Assembly (NCBI GenBank): GCA_964600665.1
Contig: CAZRKC010000030.1
Span: 1 to 30,148, forward strand
Direction of reading: 5' to 3'
Source: CAZRKC01 sp964600665
GTDB lineage: Bacteria; Bacillota; SLNR01
DNA length: 30,148 nucleotides
The position numbers were made by a program, and so were the translations under genes. Of the stretch, positions 7,002-15,262 are shown piece by piece. The notes beneath the pieces are model-generated. The model was not told where the DNA came from. It worked only from the letters and a program-made list of their open reading frames with translations, and searched no databases. Position 1 is the stretch's first letter, and every line of letters starts with the position of its first letter.

Positions 7002-7967
7002 ATGAGGACATACATCATTAGAAGACTTTTGCAAATGATACCCGTATTCATTGGTATAGTTGTACTGGTATTCGTTATTGTGCACAATGCACCCGGTGGA
7101 CCCTATGCAACATTGATGGATCCTCGCATGACGCCAGAAATCAAAGCGGAATTAAATGCAAAACTGGGGCTTGATAAACCTATCTACGTTCAGTTTTACA
7201 ACTGGGGTTTGGAAGCGGTCAAAGGCAATCTTGGTTATTCAACCATCTACCAACAGCGCGTAACTGATGTGATCAAAGTTTACATTGGCCCAACCTTTCT
7301 CTTGACTTTTATTGCCCTGTTGTTTAGCTTGCTGGTTGGCATCCCAACTGGAATTATTTCGGCGACGCGACAATACAGTAAAACGGATCATGTATTGACC
7401 ATATTTTCGCTGATTGGCATTTCAATGCCAAGTTTCTTTTTTGGATTGTTATTGCTTCAAGTATTTACGATTACTTTGGGATGGACACCTTTCTCTGGCA
7501 TGAGGACCATCGGTGCATATCATCCTAATAAACTGGTCTTGTATCTGGATATAGCGAGGCATATGTTCCTGCCGGTTCTTGTTCTAGGGCTTGGATCTAC
7601 AGCAAGTTTCATGCGGTATACTCGCAGTGCAATGCTCGAAGTTGTCAGGCAGGACTATATTCGGAATGCTAGAGCAAAAGGATTAAAAGAACAAGTGGTC
7701 ATTTATAAACACGCCTTGAGAAACGCACTGATACCGATCATAACTTTACTTGGCTTCTGGGTGCCGGGTTTGCTGTCTGGAGCCGTCATTACTGAGTCGA
7801 TTTTTGGGTGGCCGGGCATGGGTCGAGTGGCCATTCGTGCAGCGATGAACCGTGATTATCCGCTGCTTTTAGGAATAAACATGCTGCTTTCCTTTTTAAC
7901 TTTGTTGGGGAATCTGATGGCAGATATCTTTTATGGTATTGCAGATCCCCGCATTAAATACGATTGA
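7002..7967 (+). CDS. dppB: Peptide ABC transporter, permease (DppB/AppB type)
   Basis: Inner-membrane channel subunit, 321 aa from ATG 7002. The opening MRTYIIRRLLQMIPVFIGIVV is the typical DppB-family first membrane segment, followed by a large outside loop (NAPGGPY ... KLGLDKPIYVQ) and five further hydrophobic segments. The EAA-type loop that contacts the ATPases reads DYIRNARAKGL (about 212-222). ATG 7002 is preferred over upstream in-frame TTG 6966 because ggaggag (6990-6996) precedes it and 6966 lies inside the hairpin. The gene name is by family; substrate is unproven. The next permease gene starts 13 bases after the stop. Confidence 0.94.
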   Translation: MRTYIIRRLLQMIPVFIGIVVLVFVIVHNAPGGPYATLMDPRMTPEIKAELNAKLGLDKPIYVQFYNWGLEAVKGNLGYSTIYQQRVTDVIKVYIGPTFLLTFIALLFSLLVGIPTGIISATRQYSKTDHVLTIFSLIGISMPSFFFGLLLLQVFTITLGWTPFSGMRTIGAYHPNKLVLYLDIARHMFLPVLVLGLGSTASFMRYTRSAMLEVVRQDYIRNARAKGLKEQVVIYKHALRNALIPIITLLGFWVPGLLSGAVITESIFGWPGMGRVAIRAAMNRDYPLLLGINMLLSFLTLLGNLMADIFYGIADPRIKYD

Positions 7968-7980
7968 AAGGAGCATGGAT

Positions 7981-8865
7981 ATGGTAGAGCGAAGTTCAGC
8001 GAAATCTGATAGCGGCTATGTAAGTCAGTGGAATATGACGATAACCAGGTTAAAAAAGAACAGACGAGCAGTTATCAGTTTTTATGTTTTATGCGTCATC
8101 ATTTTACTGATCCTCTTGGTACCTGTCGTTTCCCCATATGATATTTTAGATACAAATTTGAATATGACAGATCAACCACCTTCAGCATCATACTGGTTTG
8201 GTACCGACAACTTGGGGCGGGACTTATTTACCAGATTATGGGCTGGTGGCAGAATGTCTTTACTGATCGCAATAGCCGTGGTCTTTCTTGAAGTGATTAT
8301 TGGCATCGTTCTCGGTTCAGTATCTGGCTACTACGGTGGCCGAACAGATAGCGTGATCATGCGGATCACAGAAATTTTTATGTGTTTTCCTTTTTTGATG
8401 ATATGTATCACTATTATTGCGATTTTCGGCAGCAGTGTACGTAATTTAGTTTTGGTACTTGCTTTACTCGGTTGGCCTGGAATTGCTCGTATAGTTCGTG
8501 GCCAGATTTTATCCCTCAAGGAACTCGAATTTATGGAAGCTTGTGAAGCCCTTGGAATCAGTGACTCGAAAAGAATTTTCAAACACCTTTTGCCGAACGT
8601 CATGGCCTCTGTTATTGTCTTTTCAACATTGGGTATGGCAAGCGTAATCTTAACAGAAACAGCGTTGAGTTTCCTTGGTCTTGGGGTCAGCGCTACCACC
8701 CCTACTTGGGGGAATATGATCCAAATTGCACGTAACCTTTATATCATTCAGGGAAGGGCATGGCAATGGATTCCCCCAGGAGTAGCAATTTTTGTTACCG
8801 TACTTGCGTTCAATTTGTTGGGGGACGGTTTACGCGATGCACTTGATCCTAAACTGAAACAATAG
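7981..8865 (+). CDS. dppC: Peptide ABC transporter, permease (DppC/AppC type)
   Basis: Second channel subunit, pairing with the preceding permease. 294 aa from ATG 7981. It has a cytoplasmic N-terminus, then the first membrane segment (about 28-48), then the family marker WFGTDNLGRDLFTRLWAGGR (about 75-94). The EAA loop is EFMEACEALGIS, and FSTLGMASVILTETALSFLG follows. Of two close ATGs, 7981 has aaaggag (7967-7973) at 7 bases while 7975 would leave one base, so 7981 is chosen. The C-terminus NLLGDGLRDALDPKLKQ is typical of DppC/OppC proteins. Confidence 0.94.
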   Translation: MVERSSAKSDSGYVSQWNMTITRLKKNRRAVISFYVLCVIILLILLVPVVSPYDILDTNLNMTDQPPSASYWFGTDNLGRDLFTRLWAGGRMSLLIAIAVVFLEVIIGIVLGSVSGYYGGRTDSVIMRITEIFMCFPFLMICITIIAIFGSSVRNLVLVLALLGWPGIARIVRGQILSLKELEFMEACEALGISDSKRIFKHLLPNVMASVIVFSTLGMASVILTETALSFLGLGVSATTPTWGNMIQIARNLYIIQGRAWQWIPPGVAIFVTVLAFNLLGDGLRDALDPKLKQ

Positions 8866-8875
8866 GAGAAACGAC

Positions 8876-9871
8876 ATGGGAAACGATAACGGAGTTTTAC
8901 TTGAATTGAAAGATGTGAAAGTACAGTTTAACAGCATCGACGGCTTGGTAAAAGCAGTTGATGGTGTGTCCTTTAGTGTGAAACAAGGGGAGACACTGGG
9001 TATCGTTGGCGAATCTGGGTGTGGTAAGAGTGTTACCGCCATGACAATTCTCAGAATTGTTCCGATTCCTCCGGGTGAAATCACCTCGGGTGAGATCTAT
9101 TTCAAAGGGGAAAATTTGCTGGCTATGAGCGACGAAGAAATCCGGAAAATCAGAGGGAATGATATTTCGATGATTTTCCAGGAACCGATGACAAGTTTGA
9201 ACCCAGTGTTCACCATTGGTTATCAGCTGAGTGAAGTGCTGATGCTACACCGTGATATGAATCGAAAAGAAGCTTTGGCTGAAAGTATCAAGATGCTTCA
9301 TTATTGTGGTATCCCTCGAGCGGAAGAGGTTGTAAACGAATACCCCTTTGCATTATCCGGTGGCATGAAACAAAGATCCATGATTGCAATGGCGTTGGCA
9401 TGCAATCCACAAGTCCTGATTGCAGATGAGCCTACGACTGCATTGGATGTAACAATTCAAGCACAGATACTGGAATTGATGAAGAAGCTTCAAAGAGAGT
9501 TTAGTTCTGCGATTTTATTTATCACACATGATTTAGGTGTGATTGCGGAGATGACAGATCGGGTAATAGTCATGTATGCAGGTTTAATTGTTGAAGAGGC
9601 GAAAGTAGAGGACTTGTTTGAAACACCTTTGCATCCGTACACAATCGGGCTTATGAACTCAAAACCTGATTTGAATATCCAGGAAAAACGGCTGAATGTG
9701 ATTCCAGGCAATGTGCCAAATTTGACGAACCTTCCTGCGGGGTGTGCGTTTAATCCAAGGTGTTCGTTTGCAATTGATAAATGTCGCGAAAGTATGCCAC
9801 CTTTAGTGGATTCTGGCCCGGACAGGAAAGTCCGCTGTTGGGTCGTAAGCGAGGGTCTAGAAAATGGATAA
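8876..9871 (+). CDS. dppD: Peptide ABC transporter, ATP-binding subunit (DppD/OppD type)
   Basis: Cytoplasmic ATPase that powers import, 331 aa. Walker A GESGCGKS (45-52), Q-loop FQEPMTSLNP (101-110), ABC signature LSGGM (160-164), Walker B VLIADEPT (180-187), and the switch His in ITHDLGV. The C-terminal oligopeptide-transporter domain carries the cysteine cluster GCAFNPRCSFAIDKC, seen in DppD/OppD proteins and linked in some to an iron-sulfur cluster. The ATG at 8876 follows aggagaaacgac. It overlaps the next gene by 8 bases (atggataa), implying translational coupling. Confidence 0.95.
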   Translation: MGNDNGVLLELKDVKVQFNSIDGLVKAVDGVSFSVKQGETLGIVGESGCGKSVTAMTILRIVPIPPGEITSGEIYFKGENLLAMSDEEIRKIRGNDISMIFQEPMTSLNPVFTIGYQLSEVLMLHRDMNRKEALAESIKMLHYCGIPRAEEVVNEYPFALSGGMKQRSMIAMALACNPQVLIADEPTTALDVTIQAQILELMKKLQREFSSAILFITHDLGVIAEMTDRVIVMYAGLIVEEAKVEDLFETPLHPYTIGLMNSKPDLNIQEKRLNVIPGNVPNLTNLPAGCAFNPRCSFAIDKCRESMPPLVDSGPDRKVRCWVVSEGLENG

Positions 9872-10844
9872 CCGCAAGATGCTTTTGGAAGTTAAACATC
9901 TTAAGAAATACTTTCCCATTAAAAAAGGAGTCTTCAAAAGAACGGTCGGATATGTTAAAGCTGTTGACGACGTCTCCTTTGAGATCCATGAGGGTGAAGT
10001 CCTTGGACTTGTGGGTGAGTCTGGTTGTGGTAAAACCACGATTGGACGAACGATTCTCAATCTGATTCGACCTACATCTGGAGAAACAATATTTAACGGC
10101 CGTGATGTATACTCATTGTCAAGACGTGAGAATAAAGCCCTTAGAACCGATATGCAGATTATCTTTCAAGACCCATACAGCTCTTTGAATCCAAGGCTTA
10201 ATGTAGGTGAAATTGTTGGAGAATCCCTTCGTGAACATAAGTTGGCCAAAGGGCGAGCGGTTTATGAGAAGGTTGTCGAAATGTTAGAAAAATGCGGGCT
10301 TTCGGCAGGACAGGTCAGGCGATACCCCCATGAGTTCTCTGGCGGTCAACGACAACGAATTTGTATTGCCAGAGCGCTAATCTTGGAACCGAAATTTGTT
10401 GTATGCGATGAAGCGGTTTCTGCATTAGATGTGTCAATTCAGGCACAAATTATCAATCTTCTGAAGGCACTTCAAGAAGATATGCATCTGACTTACTTAT
10501 TTATATCACATGATTTAAGTGTTGTCCGATTTATTAGCGATCGAATCGCGGTCATGTACTTAGGTGAAATCGTCGAACTTGCGAATAAGCAGGACTTGTT
10601 CGATCGGCCGAAACATCCGTATACGCGAGCATTGTTGTCAGCTGTTCCAGCTCAAACGCCGGCTCACAGAAAACAGCGGATTATATTGGCCGGTGATATT
10701 CCTTCACCAGCTAATCCTCCGTCAGGTTGTCGTTTTCACACCAGATGTCAGTATGCAAAAGAAATATGTAAAGTGGAAACCCCAAGTCTGATTGCAGACG
10801 ATCAACAGCATTTTACCGCATGTCATTTTACCGGGGAGATATAA
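9864..10844 (+). CDS. dppF: Peptide ABC transporter, ATP-binding subunit (DppF/OppF type)
   Basis: Second ATPase, expected to form a heterodimer with the DppD-like subunit. 326 aa with the F-type start MLLEVKHLKKYFPIKKGVF. Walker A GESGCGKT (51-58), Q-loop FQDPYSSLNP (101-110), signature FSGGQRQR (158-165), Walker B CDEAVSALD (181-189), switch His in ISHDLSVV. The Walker B follow-on is Ala where Pro is usual, a tolerated change. A C-terminal cysteine cluster (GCRFHTRCQYAKEIC) is present. The start overlaps the upstream stop, and a small membrane-protein gene begins 3 bases after its own stop. Confidence 0.95.
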   Translation: MDNRKMLLEVKHLKKYFPIKKGVFKRTVGYVKAVDDVSFEIHEGEVLGLVGESGCGKTTIGRTILNLIRPTSGETIFNGRDVYSLSRRENKALRTDMQIIFQDPYSSLNPRLNVGEIVGESLREHKLAKGRAVYEKVVEMLEKCGLSAGQVRRYPHEFSGGQRQRICIARALILEPKFVVCDEAVSALDVSIQAQIINLLKALQEDMHLTYLFISHDLSVVRFISDRIAVMYLGEIVELANKQDLFDRPKHPYTRALLSAVPAQTPAHRKQRIILAGDIPSPANPPSGCRFHTRCQYAKEICKVETPSLIADDQQHFTACHFTGEI

Positions 10845-10847
10845 GTT

Positions 10848-11036
10848 ATGGCTATGTTTAAAAGCGAAGATATTTTCCGCGATATAGAAAAAATTGAACC
10901 AGGGACCATCCCTTTTCTAAGCGCTCAAGAACGGGTCGCTATGATTATCGCCGCTCTGTGGATAATTATGCCATATTTTTTTGCAATCATGGGCGGGTTG
11001 GGGTTTTTTATTGTCCTGATACGGTATTTTCTGTGA
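10848..11036 (+). CDS. Small membrane protein of unknown function at the end of the peptide transporter operon
   Basis: 62 residues: a charged N-terminal part (about 1-28, FKSEDIFRDIEKIEPGT) and a hydrophobic C-terminal part (about 30-61) long enough for one or two membrane helices with small residues at the turn (AIMGGLG). No signal cleavage site and no known domain that I recognise. It starts 3 bases after the ATPase stop with a gggag site about 10 bases upstream, so it is cotranscribed and probably translated. A plausible inference is an accessory or regulatory micropeptide of the transporter. There is no direct evidence. Confidence 0.65.
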   Translation: MAMFKSEDIFRDIEKIEPGTIPFLSAQERVAMIIAALWIIMPYFFAIMGGLGFFIVLIRYFL

Positions 11037-11071
11037 TAAAGAATTCTTGGTTTTCGTTCAATAGATACATG

Positions 11072-11102
11072 AGAGCCTTTCCAATGGAAAGGCTCTTCTT
11101 GT
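11072..11102 (+). terminator. Intrinsic terminator of the first peptide transporter operon
   Basis: An 11-bp perfect stem agagcctttcc/ggaaaggctct (11072-11082 with 11086-11096) and a 3-base loop, followed by tcttgttct. The T tract is interrupted. It lies between the convergent small membrane-protein gene and the lipid kinase gene, and might also act weakly on the minus strand. Confidence 0.78.
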
Positions 11103-11119
11103 TCTGTGAACGAGTATTT

Positions 11120-12010
11120 TTAATGGATGACCCGAATGGCAGCTGGCAGAATTGAGTAGTGAATAGTGCTCGTCGGGTCAGCAAACAATTCTCCATCACA
11201 GTGAGCCGGAGAAGGAGTGGCTAATTGAATCGAAATCCAAGGAGAATTAATCTCCATGATGCCTGGTGTTTGAAGAAAACGTCCTTTTACAGACATAGTC
11301 TGGGGAAGTAATTTCAGGATTCCGTAAATAGTCGGTTGGTAGGCTACAACAGCAGTTAGCAAACCGTCAGAAGGGTCAGCATGGGGTGACATGTAAAAAA
11401 GGCCACCGGTGCGAGCCCCGTTTCCTATTGTAACGAGGTTGACAGGTCCTTCGTAGATACCCTGATCCCATTGGATGGAGGCATTCCACTTCGGATTACG
11501 GAAGATTCCATTCAAGGCTGCAACTAAATACCGAAGGATGCCATGAAAGTGAGTCATGTTTTGCTGAATTATTGTGATGAGCGGTTCAAGTCCGATTGCA
11601 GAGTTATTGATAAAGTAACGATCATTTGCGCGGCAAACATCAACGGATACACGTTTATCTGAATTCATTATGAGATTTATTGAATCCATAGGATTAGATG
11701 GAAGTTTCAAATTAGCGACGAAATCATTTGCGGTTCCTAATGGAATGACTCCCAATGTTGGAGGAGTATTAATCTGCCAGCCCCTCATGATCCCGTTGAT
11801 AATCTCTCCAATAGTACCATCACCGCCTGCTGCAACGATAGGCGTGTAACCTTTTTGTGCAGCAATCAATGCCAACTCTTCGGCATGTCCTGGGAATTCG
11901 GAGCACACATATTCAAATTCGGCCCCCCTTTTGATGAGTTCCGCCCTAAGCTGCGTCCAGATTTTTTCAGACTTCCACCGATTTGCGTATGGGTTATGAA
12001 TTATATACAC
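11120..12010 (-). CDS. Diacylglycerol kinase-family lipid kinase (YegS/BmrU/DgkB-like)
   Basis: Predicted ATP-dependent kinase of diacylglycerol or a related lipid, acting at the membrane surface in phospholipid recycling. 296 aa from GTG 12010. It shows the DAGK catalytic signature GGDGT (62-66, in VAAGGDGTIGEIINGI) and PLGTANDFV (90-98), then a beta-rich C-terminal domain with a late HCDGE-like motif (AHCDGELF). The open frame extends 55 codons further upstream, but that part is AT-rich and unlike the family. GTG 12010 has agaggtga just ahead and gives the usual start (YIIHNPYAN). It stands alone on the minus strand between two peptide transporter operons, convergent with one and divergent from the other. 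Confidence 0.9.
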   Translation of the reverse strand: MYIIHNPYANRWKSEKIWTQLRAELIKRGAEFEYVCSEFPGHAEELALIAAQKGYTPIVAAGGDGTIGEIINGIMRGWQINTPPTLGVIPLGTANDFVANLKLPSNPMDSINLIMNSDKRVSVDVCRANDRYFINNSAIGLEPLITIIQQNMTHFHGILRYLVAALNGIFRNPKWNASIQWDQGIYEGPVNLVTIGNGARTGGLFYMSPHADPSDGLLTAVVAYQPTIYGILKLLPQTMSVKGRFLQTPGIMEINSPWISIQLATPSPAHCDGELFADPTSTIHYSILPAAIRVIH

Positions 12011-12168
12011 ATACTCACCTCTTAATATTAATATAAGCATAGTTCTTGTATGAATCATGAAAACCTTCAAATGGTCAATATTTATGTTTATATAGATGAT
12101 GGGTGAAGATATAGACAGCAAAATGAAGGGAAAAAGATCATAATGGAGAATAGCTGATTGATAGAATA

Positions 12169-12196
12169 TTCTCAATAAATCAACTCAAGGTATACT
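12169..12196 (+). promoter_or_regulatory. Candidate promoter of the second oligopeptide transporter operon
   Basis: TTCTCA (12169-12174) and TATACT (12191-12196) are 16 bases apart, about 58 bases before the first permease gene. The -10 is good and the -35 weak. The palindrome ttcaaaatttgaa (12222-12234) lies between it and the gene and could be an operator. The rest of the 243-base gap between the divergent genes shows nothing firm for the kinase. Confidence 0.35.
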
Positions 12197-12253
12197 CCCG
12201 AATTGGTTATCGGTCAGGGCGTTCAAAATTTGAATGTAATTTGATAGAGTGGG

Positions 12254-13180
12254 GTGCTCAATTTGGGGAACTACTTGCTGAAGAGATTGCTGATGTCGCT
12301 ATTTTCACTATGGTTAGTAGCTACTATCACCTTCGCACTCATGTTTATGGTGCCAGGAGGCCCTTTTCTTGCTGAAAAATCACCGTCTCAGGCGACCATT
12401 GAAGCATTAAATCGTAAATATGGGCTCGACAAACCCAAAATCGTACAATATAAGAATTACATGTTTACACTTGCAAAAGGAGACATGGGCGTGTCGATCA
12501 AGCAACGAGGCCGCACGGTAAATAGTATAATCCTGAATGGATTTAAAGTATCAGCAAGAATTGGCGGACTGGCAATTCTTGTCGCTATCATCATGGGTAT
12601 CCCCTTGGGAGCTATTGCTGCGGTCAATAGAGGTCGAAAGTTGGATAGTTTTATCATTGTTCTGGCAACATGTGGTATTGCTGTGCCAGGATTTGTGGTG
12701 GGTACTTTACTGATGATCATATTTAGCGTTAACCTAAATCTGTTACCGACGTATGGTTTAACCTCATGGCGGCATTATATAATGCCGGTGATGGCACTAT
12801 CGTTTTATCCAACTGCATATATTTCTCGCTTAATGCGAGCGAGTATGCTGGAGGTGTTTGGACAAGATTACATCAGGACGGCAAGAGCGAAGGGGTTACA
12901 ACAATATAAAGTTATTTTCAAGCATGCTTTACGCAATGCAGTGCTCCCTGTCGTTACATATCTGGGACCATTAATTGCCTACACGTTGACAGGTAGTTTT
13001 GTTGTAGAGAAAATTTTTACCATTCCTGGTTTAGGAAGTGCATTTATTACTTCGATTACAGGGCGAGACTATACCGTGATCATGGGTACAACAATATTTT
13101 TAGCCGCCCTGGTCATTTCAATGAATTTCATTGTAGATATCGCATATAAACTGATTGATCCACGAATTAAATACCAGTGA
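12254..13180 (+). CDS. oppB: Oligopeptide ABC transporter, permease (OppB type)
   Basis: Inner-membrane channel subunit of the second peptide importer, 308 aa. It has an N-terminal membrane segment after YLLKRLLMSLF, the family loop FMVPGGPFLAEK, then RKYGLDKPKIVQY. The EAA loop is DYIRTARAKGL, and the C-terminus IDPRIKYQ matches DppB/OppB proteins. It begins with GTG 12254; TTG 12263 is an alternative that would place the agtgggg stretch (12248-12254) at a better distance. It is the first gene of a five-gene unit, and the second permease follows after 14 bases. Confidence 0.93.
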   Translation: MLNLGNYLLKRLLMSLFSLWLVATITFALMFMVPGGPFLAEKSPSQATIEALNRKYGLDKPKIVQYKNYMFTLAKGDMGVSIKQRGRTVNSIILNGFKVSARIGGLAILVAIIMGIPLGAIAAVNRGRKLDSFIIVLATCGIAVPGFVVGTLLMIIFSVNLNLLPTYGLTSWRHYIMPVMALSFYPTAYISRLMRASMLEVFGQDYIRTARAKGLQQYKVIFKHALRNAVLPVVTYLGPLIAYTLTGSFVVEKIFTIPGLGSAFITSITGRDYTVIMGTTIFLAALVISMNFIVDIAYKLIDPRIKYQ

Positions 13181-13194
13181 CAGGGAGGCAGAAG

Positions 13195-14247
13195 ATGATG
13201 CAACCAGGAACGCAAAAACTCAGTTTTCAGCTGGATGTATCTGATTTTATTCTAGCCGATCCTGAAGAAAAACAGAGCTTGGAAATTATGCGGGAAAGCA
13301 TCAGTTTTTGGCGTGATGGTCTTCGACGGTTTAAGAAAAACCCGGTGGCAATGGTCAGTTTAGTTTTCATTATCATGGTGATGATTTTTGCATTTATTCT
13401 TCCGGAGTTTTACCCCTATTCATATGAGCAACAGATAAGGGGTAGTGAGAATCTAGCCCCAATGCAGTATTCGGTCCAGGAAAAAGCGAGAATCGAGTCC
13501 GGTGAAACCGTCTTCCCACATATCCTGGGGACGGATGGACTCGGGCGCGATACCATGGTACGACTGATGTTCGGAAGCCGGATTTCATTACTCGTCGGAC
13601 TTGTAGCCAGTGCACTCGTCTTGATGATTGGCTCGGTTTATGGAACAGTCTCCGGATATTTTGGGGGTCGGGTTGACATGGTCATGATGAGATTTGTCGA
13701 TATTATTTATACAGTTCCGGATATCCTGATCATTATTCTGCTAATGGTTACGCTGAAATATCCTTTACAATCACTTGCGAACACAGTCCCGCAATTCGGG
13801 TGGATCAACCGGGTCGGTGTTGGTTTAATCTGCATATTTATTGTTTTTTCGCTACTCTATTGGGTAGGCATGGCGCGTATTGTTCGCAGTCAGGTATTGA
13901 CTTTAAAAGAGCAAGAATTCGTGATTGCTGCAAAAGCTTTGGGTGCTAGTCATAGGAGAATTATCCAACGCCATCTACTGACGAATGTGATGGGTACTCT
14001 AATTGTGACAACGACATTACAGATTCCTTCTGCCATATTCACAGAGAGTTTCCTCAGTTTCATCGGGATTGGGGTAGCTGCTCCGATGCCAAGCCTTGGT
14101 TCAATGGCCGCTTTTGCTATTGTGGGAATCTACACGTATCCCTATCGGTTGATGGCCCCCGCAATCATGATCAGCTTGATTATATTATCATTCAATCTAC
14201 TTGGCGATGGTTTGAGAGACGCATTCGATCCAAGGTTAAAGAACTGA
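13195..14247 (+). CDS. oppC: Oligopeptide ABC transporter, permease (OppC type)
   Basis: Second channel subunit, 350 aa from ATG 13195, longer than the equivalent in the first operon because of an extended N-terminus and an extra loop. The N-terminal domain contains FWRDGLRRFKKNPVAMVSL before the first membrane helix, the marker LGTDGLGRDTMVRLMFGSR, the EAA loop EFVIAAKALGASHRR, and a C-terminal NLLGDGLRDAFDPRLKN. The in-frame GTG at 13177 overlaps the upstream gene but lacks a site; gggagg (13183-13188) is 6 bases before ATG 13195. The ATPase gene starts 10 bases after the stop. Confidence 0.94.
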   Translation: MMQPGTQKLSFQLDVSDFILADPEEKQSLEIMRESISFWRDGLRRFKKNPVAMVSLVFIIMVMIFAFILPEFYPYSYEQQIRGSENLAPMQYSVQEKARIESGETVFPHILGTDGLGRDTMVRLMFGSRISLLVGLVASALVLMIGSVYGTVSGYFGGRVDMVMMRFVDIIYTVPDILIIILLMVTLKYPLQSLANTVPQFGWINRVGVGLICIFIVFSLLYWVGMARIVRSQVLTLKEQEFVIAAKALGASHRRIIQRHLLTNVMGTLIVTTTLQIPSAIFTESFLSFIGIGVAAPMPSLGSMAAFAIVGIYTYPYRLMAPAIMISLIILSFNLLGDGLRDAFDPRLKN

Positions 14248-14257
14248 GGTGGGAATC

Positions 14258-15262
14258 TTGAGTAATTATCTACTTGATATTCAAGACTCAAGACTATCAT
14301 TTTTCACACCGGCCGGGGAAGTTAAAGCTCTCAACGGCATATCTATACAAATGAAAGAAGGGGAAGTACTCGGTATTGTTGGGGAAAGCGGTAGTGGGAA
14401 AAGTGTAACTGCATATTCTATTATGCAGCTATTACCTAAAACCGGCCGAATTATTGGCGGTCAAATTATTTTTAATGACCATATCATCAATGAGATGACC
14501 GAAGACGAAATGAGAAAAATTCGCGGGAATGAAGTTAGCATGATATTTCAGGACCCGATGACGAGCTTGAACCCGGTTTACACGATTGGCGATCAAATTA
14601 TTGAAGTGATTTTACTCCATACAAAGAAAACCACCAAGGAAGCACGGGAGCGAACCATTGATTTGCTCGAGCTAGTTGGTATCAATGAACCTGAAAAGAG
14701 AATAAAACAATACCCTCATGAATTGTCAGGGGGAATGAGACAGCGAGTGATGATTGCAATTGCCTTAGCTTGTGAACCGAAATTATTGATTGCTGATGAA
14801 CCAACAACTGCATTGGATGTAACGATTCAAGCGCAAATTCTTGAGTTAATGATTGATTTGCGCAAAGAGATCGGGATGTCAATTCTATTGATAACCCATG
14901 ACTTAGGTATTGTCGCAAGTATATGTGAGCGAATAGCAGTCATGTATGCCGGCCGGATTGTTGAGTTTGGTAATGTAGATGATATATTTTACAACACAAG
15001 TCACGAGTATACAAAGGGGCTTTTAAAAAGTATTCCGCTTTTGGACGACCGGGAACGGAAAAAATTAATTCCAATCGAGGGGAGTCCGGTCGATATGCTG
15101 AATCCGCCGCCTGGATGTCCGTTTGCTCCTCGATGTCCCAGCTGCATGAAAATCTGTTTACGAGAGATGCCACCGCCAACGATAATTTCTGAGGGGCATT
15201 ACAGTGCTTGCTGGTTGCTTCAAAAGAAAGAGTTTGTGAACGGCGGTGAACGGTATGAGTAA
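14258..15262 (+). CDS. oppD: Oligopeptide ABC transporter, ATP-binding subunit (OppD type)
   Basis: Cytoplasmic ATPase, 334 aa. TTG 14258 is chosen as start because gaggtgg (14246-14252) lies 5 bases before it; GTG 14249 sits inside that site. Walker A GESGSGKS (42-49), Q-loop FQDPMTSLNP, signature LSGGMRQR, Walker B LLIADEPT, switch His in ITHDLGIV. A C-terminal cysteine cluster (GCPFAPRCPSCMKIC) is typical of the OppD/DppD group. It ends with an 8-base overlap (atgagtaa) into the next ATPase gene, the same arrangement as in the first transporter operon. Confidence 0.95.
   Translation: MSNYLLDIQDSRLSFFTPAGEVKALNGISIQMKEGEVLGIVGESGSGKSVTAYSIMQLLPKTGRIIGGQIIFNDHIINEMTEDEMRKIRGNEVSMIFQDPMTSLNPVYTIGDQIIEVILLHTKKTTKEARERTIDLLELVGINEPEKRIKQYPHELSGGMRQRVMIAIALACEPKLLIADEPTTALDVTIQAQILELMIDLRKEIGMSILLITHDLGIVASICERIAVMYAGRIVEFGNVDDIFYNTSHEYTKGLLKSIPLLDDRERKKLIPIEGSPVDMLNPPPGCPFAPRCPSCMKICLREMPPPTIISEGHYSACWLLQKKEFVNGGERYE

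Noticed and set aside
8331..8699. 122-codon minus-strand frame opposite the second permease gene
   Set aside because: Low-complexity Lys/Ile/Thr composition antisense to a clear permease; a coding shadow.
12011..12175. N-terminal extension of the lipid kinase frame
   Set aside because: AT-rich, unlike the family, and GTG 12010 has a proper ribosome binding site.
12227..12241. CodY-like 15-mer upstream of the second transporter operon
   Set aside because: Only 10 of 15 matches in AT-rich DNA; similar scores occur by chance, for example near 18160.
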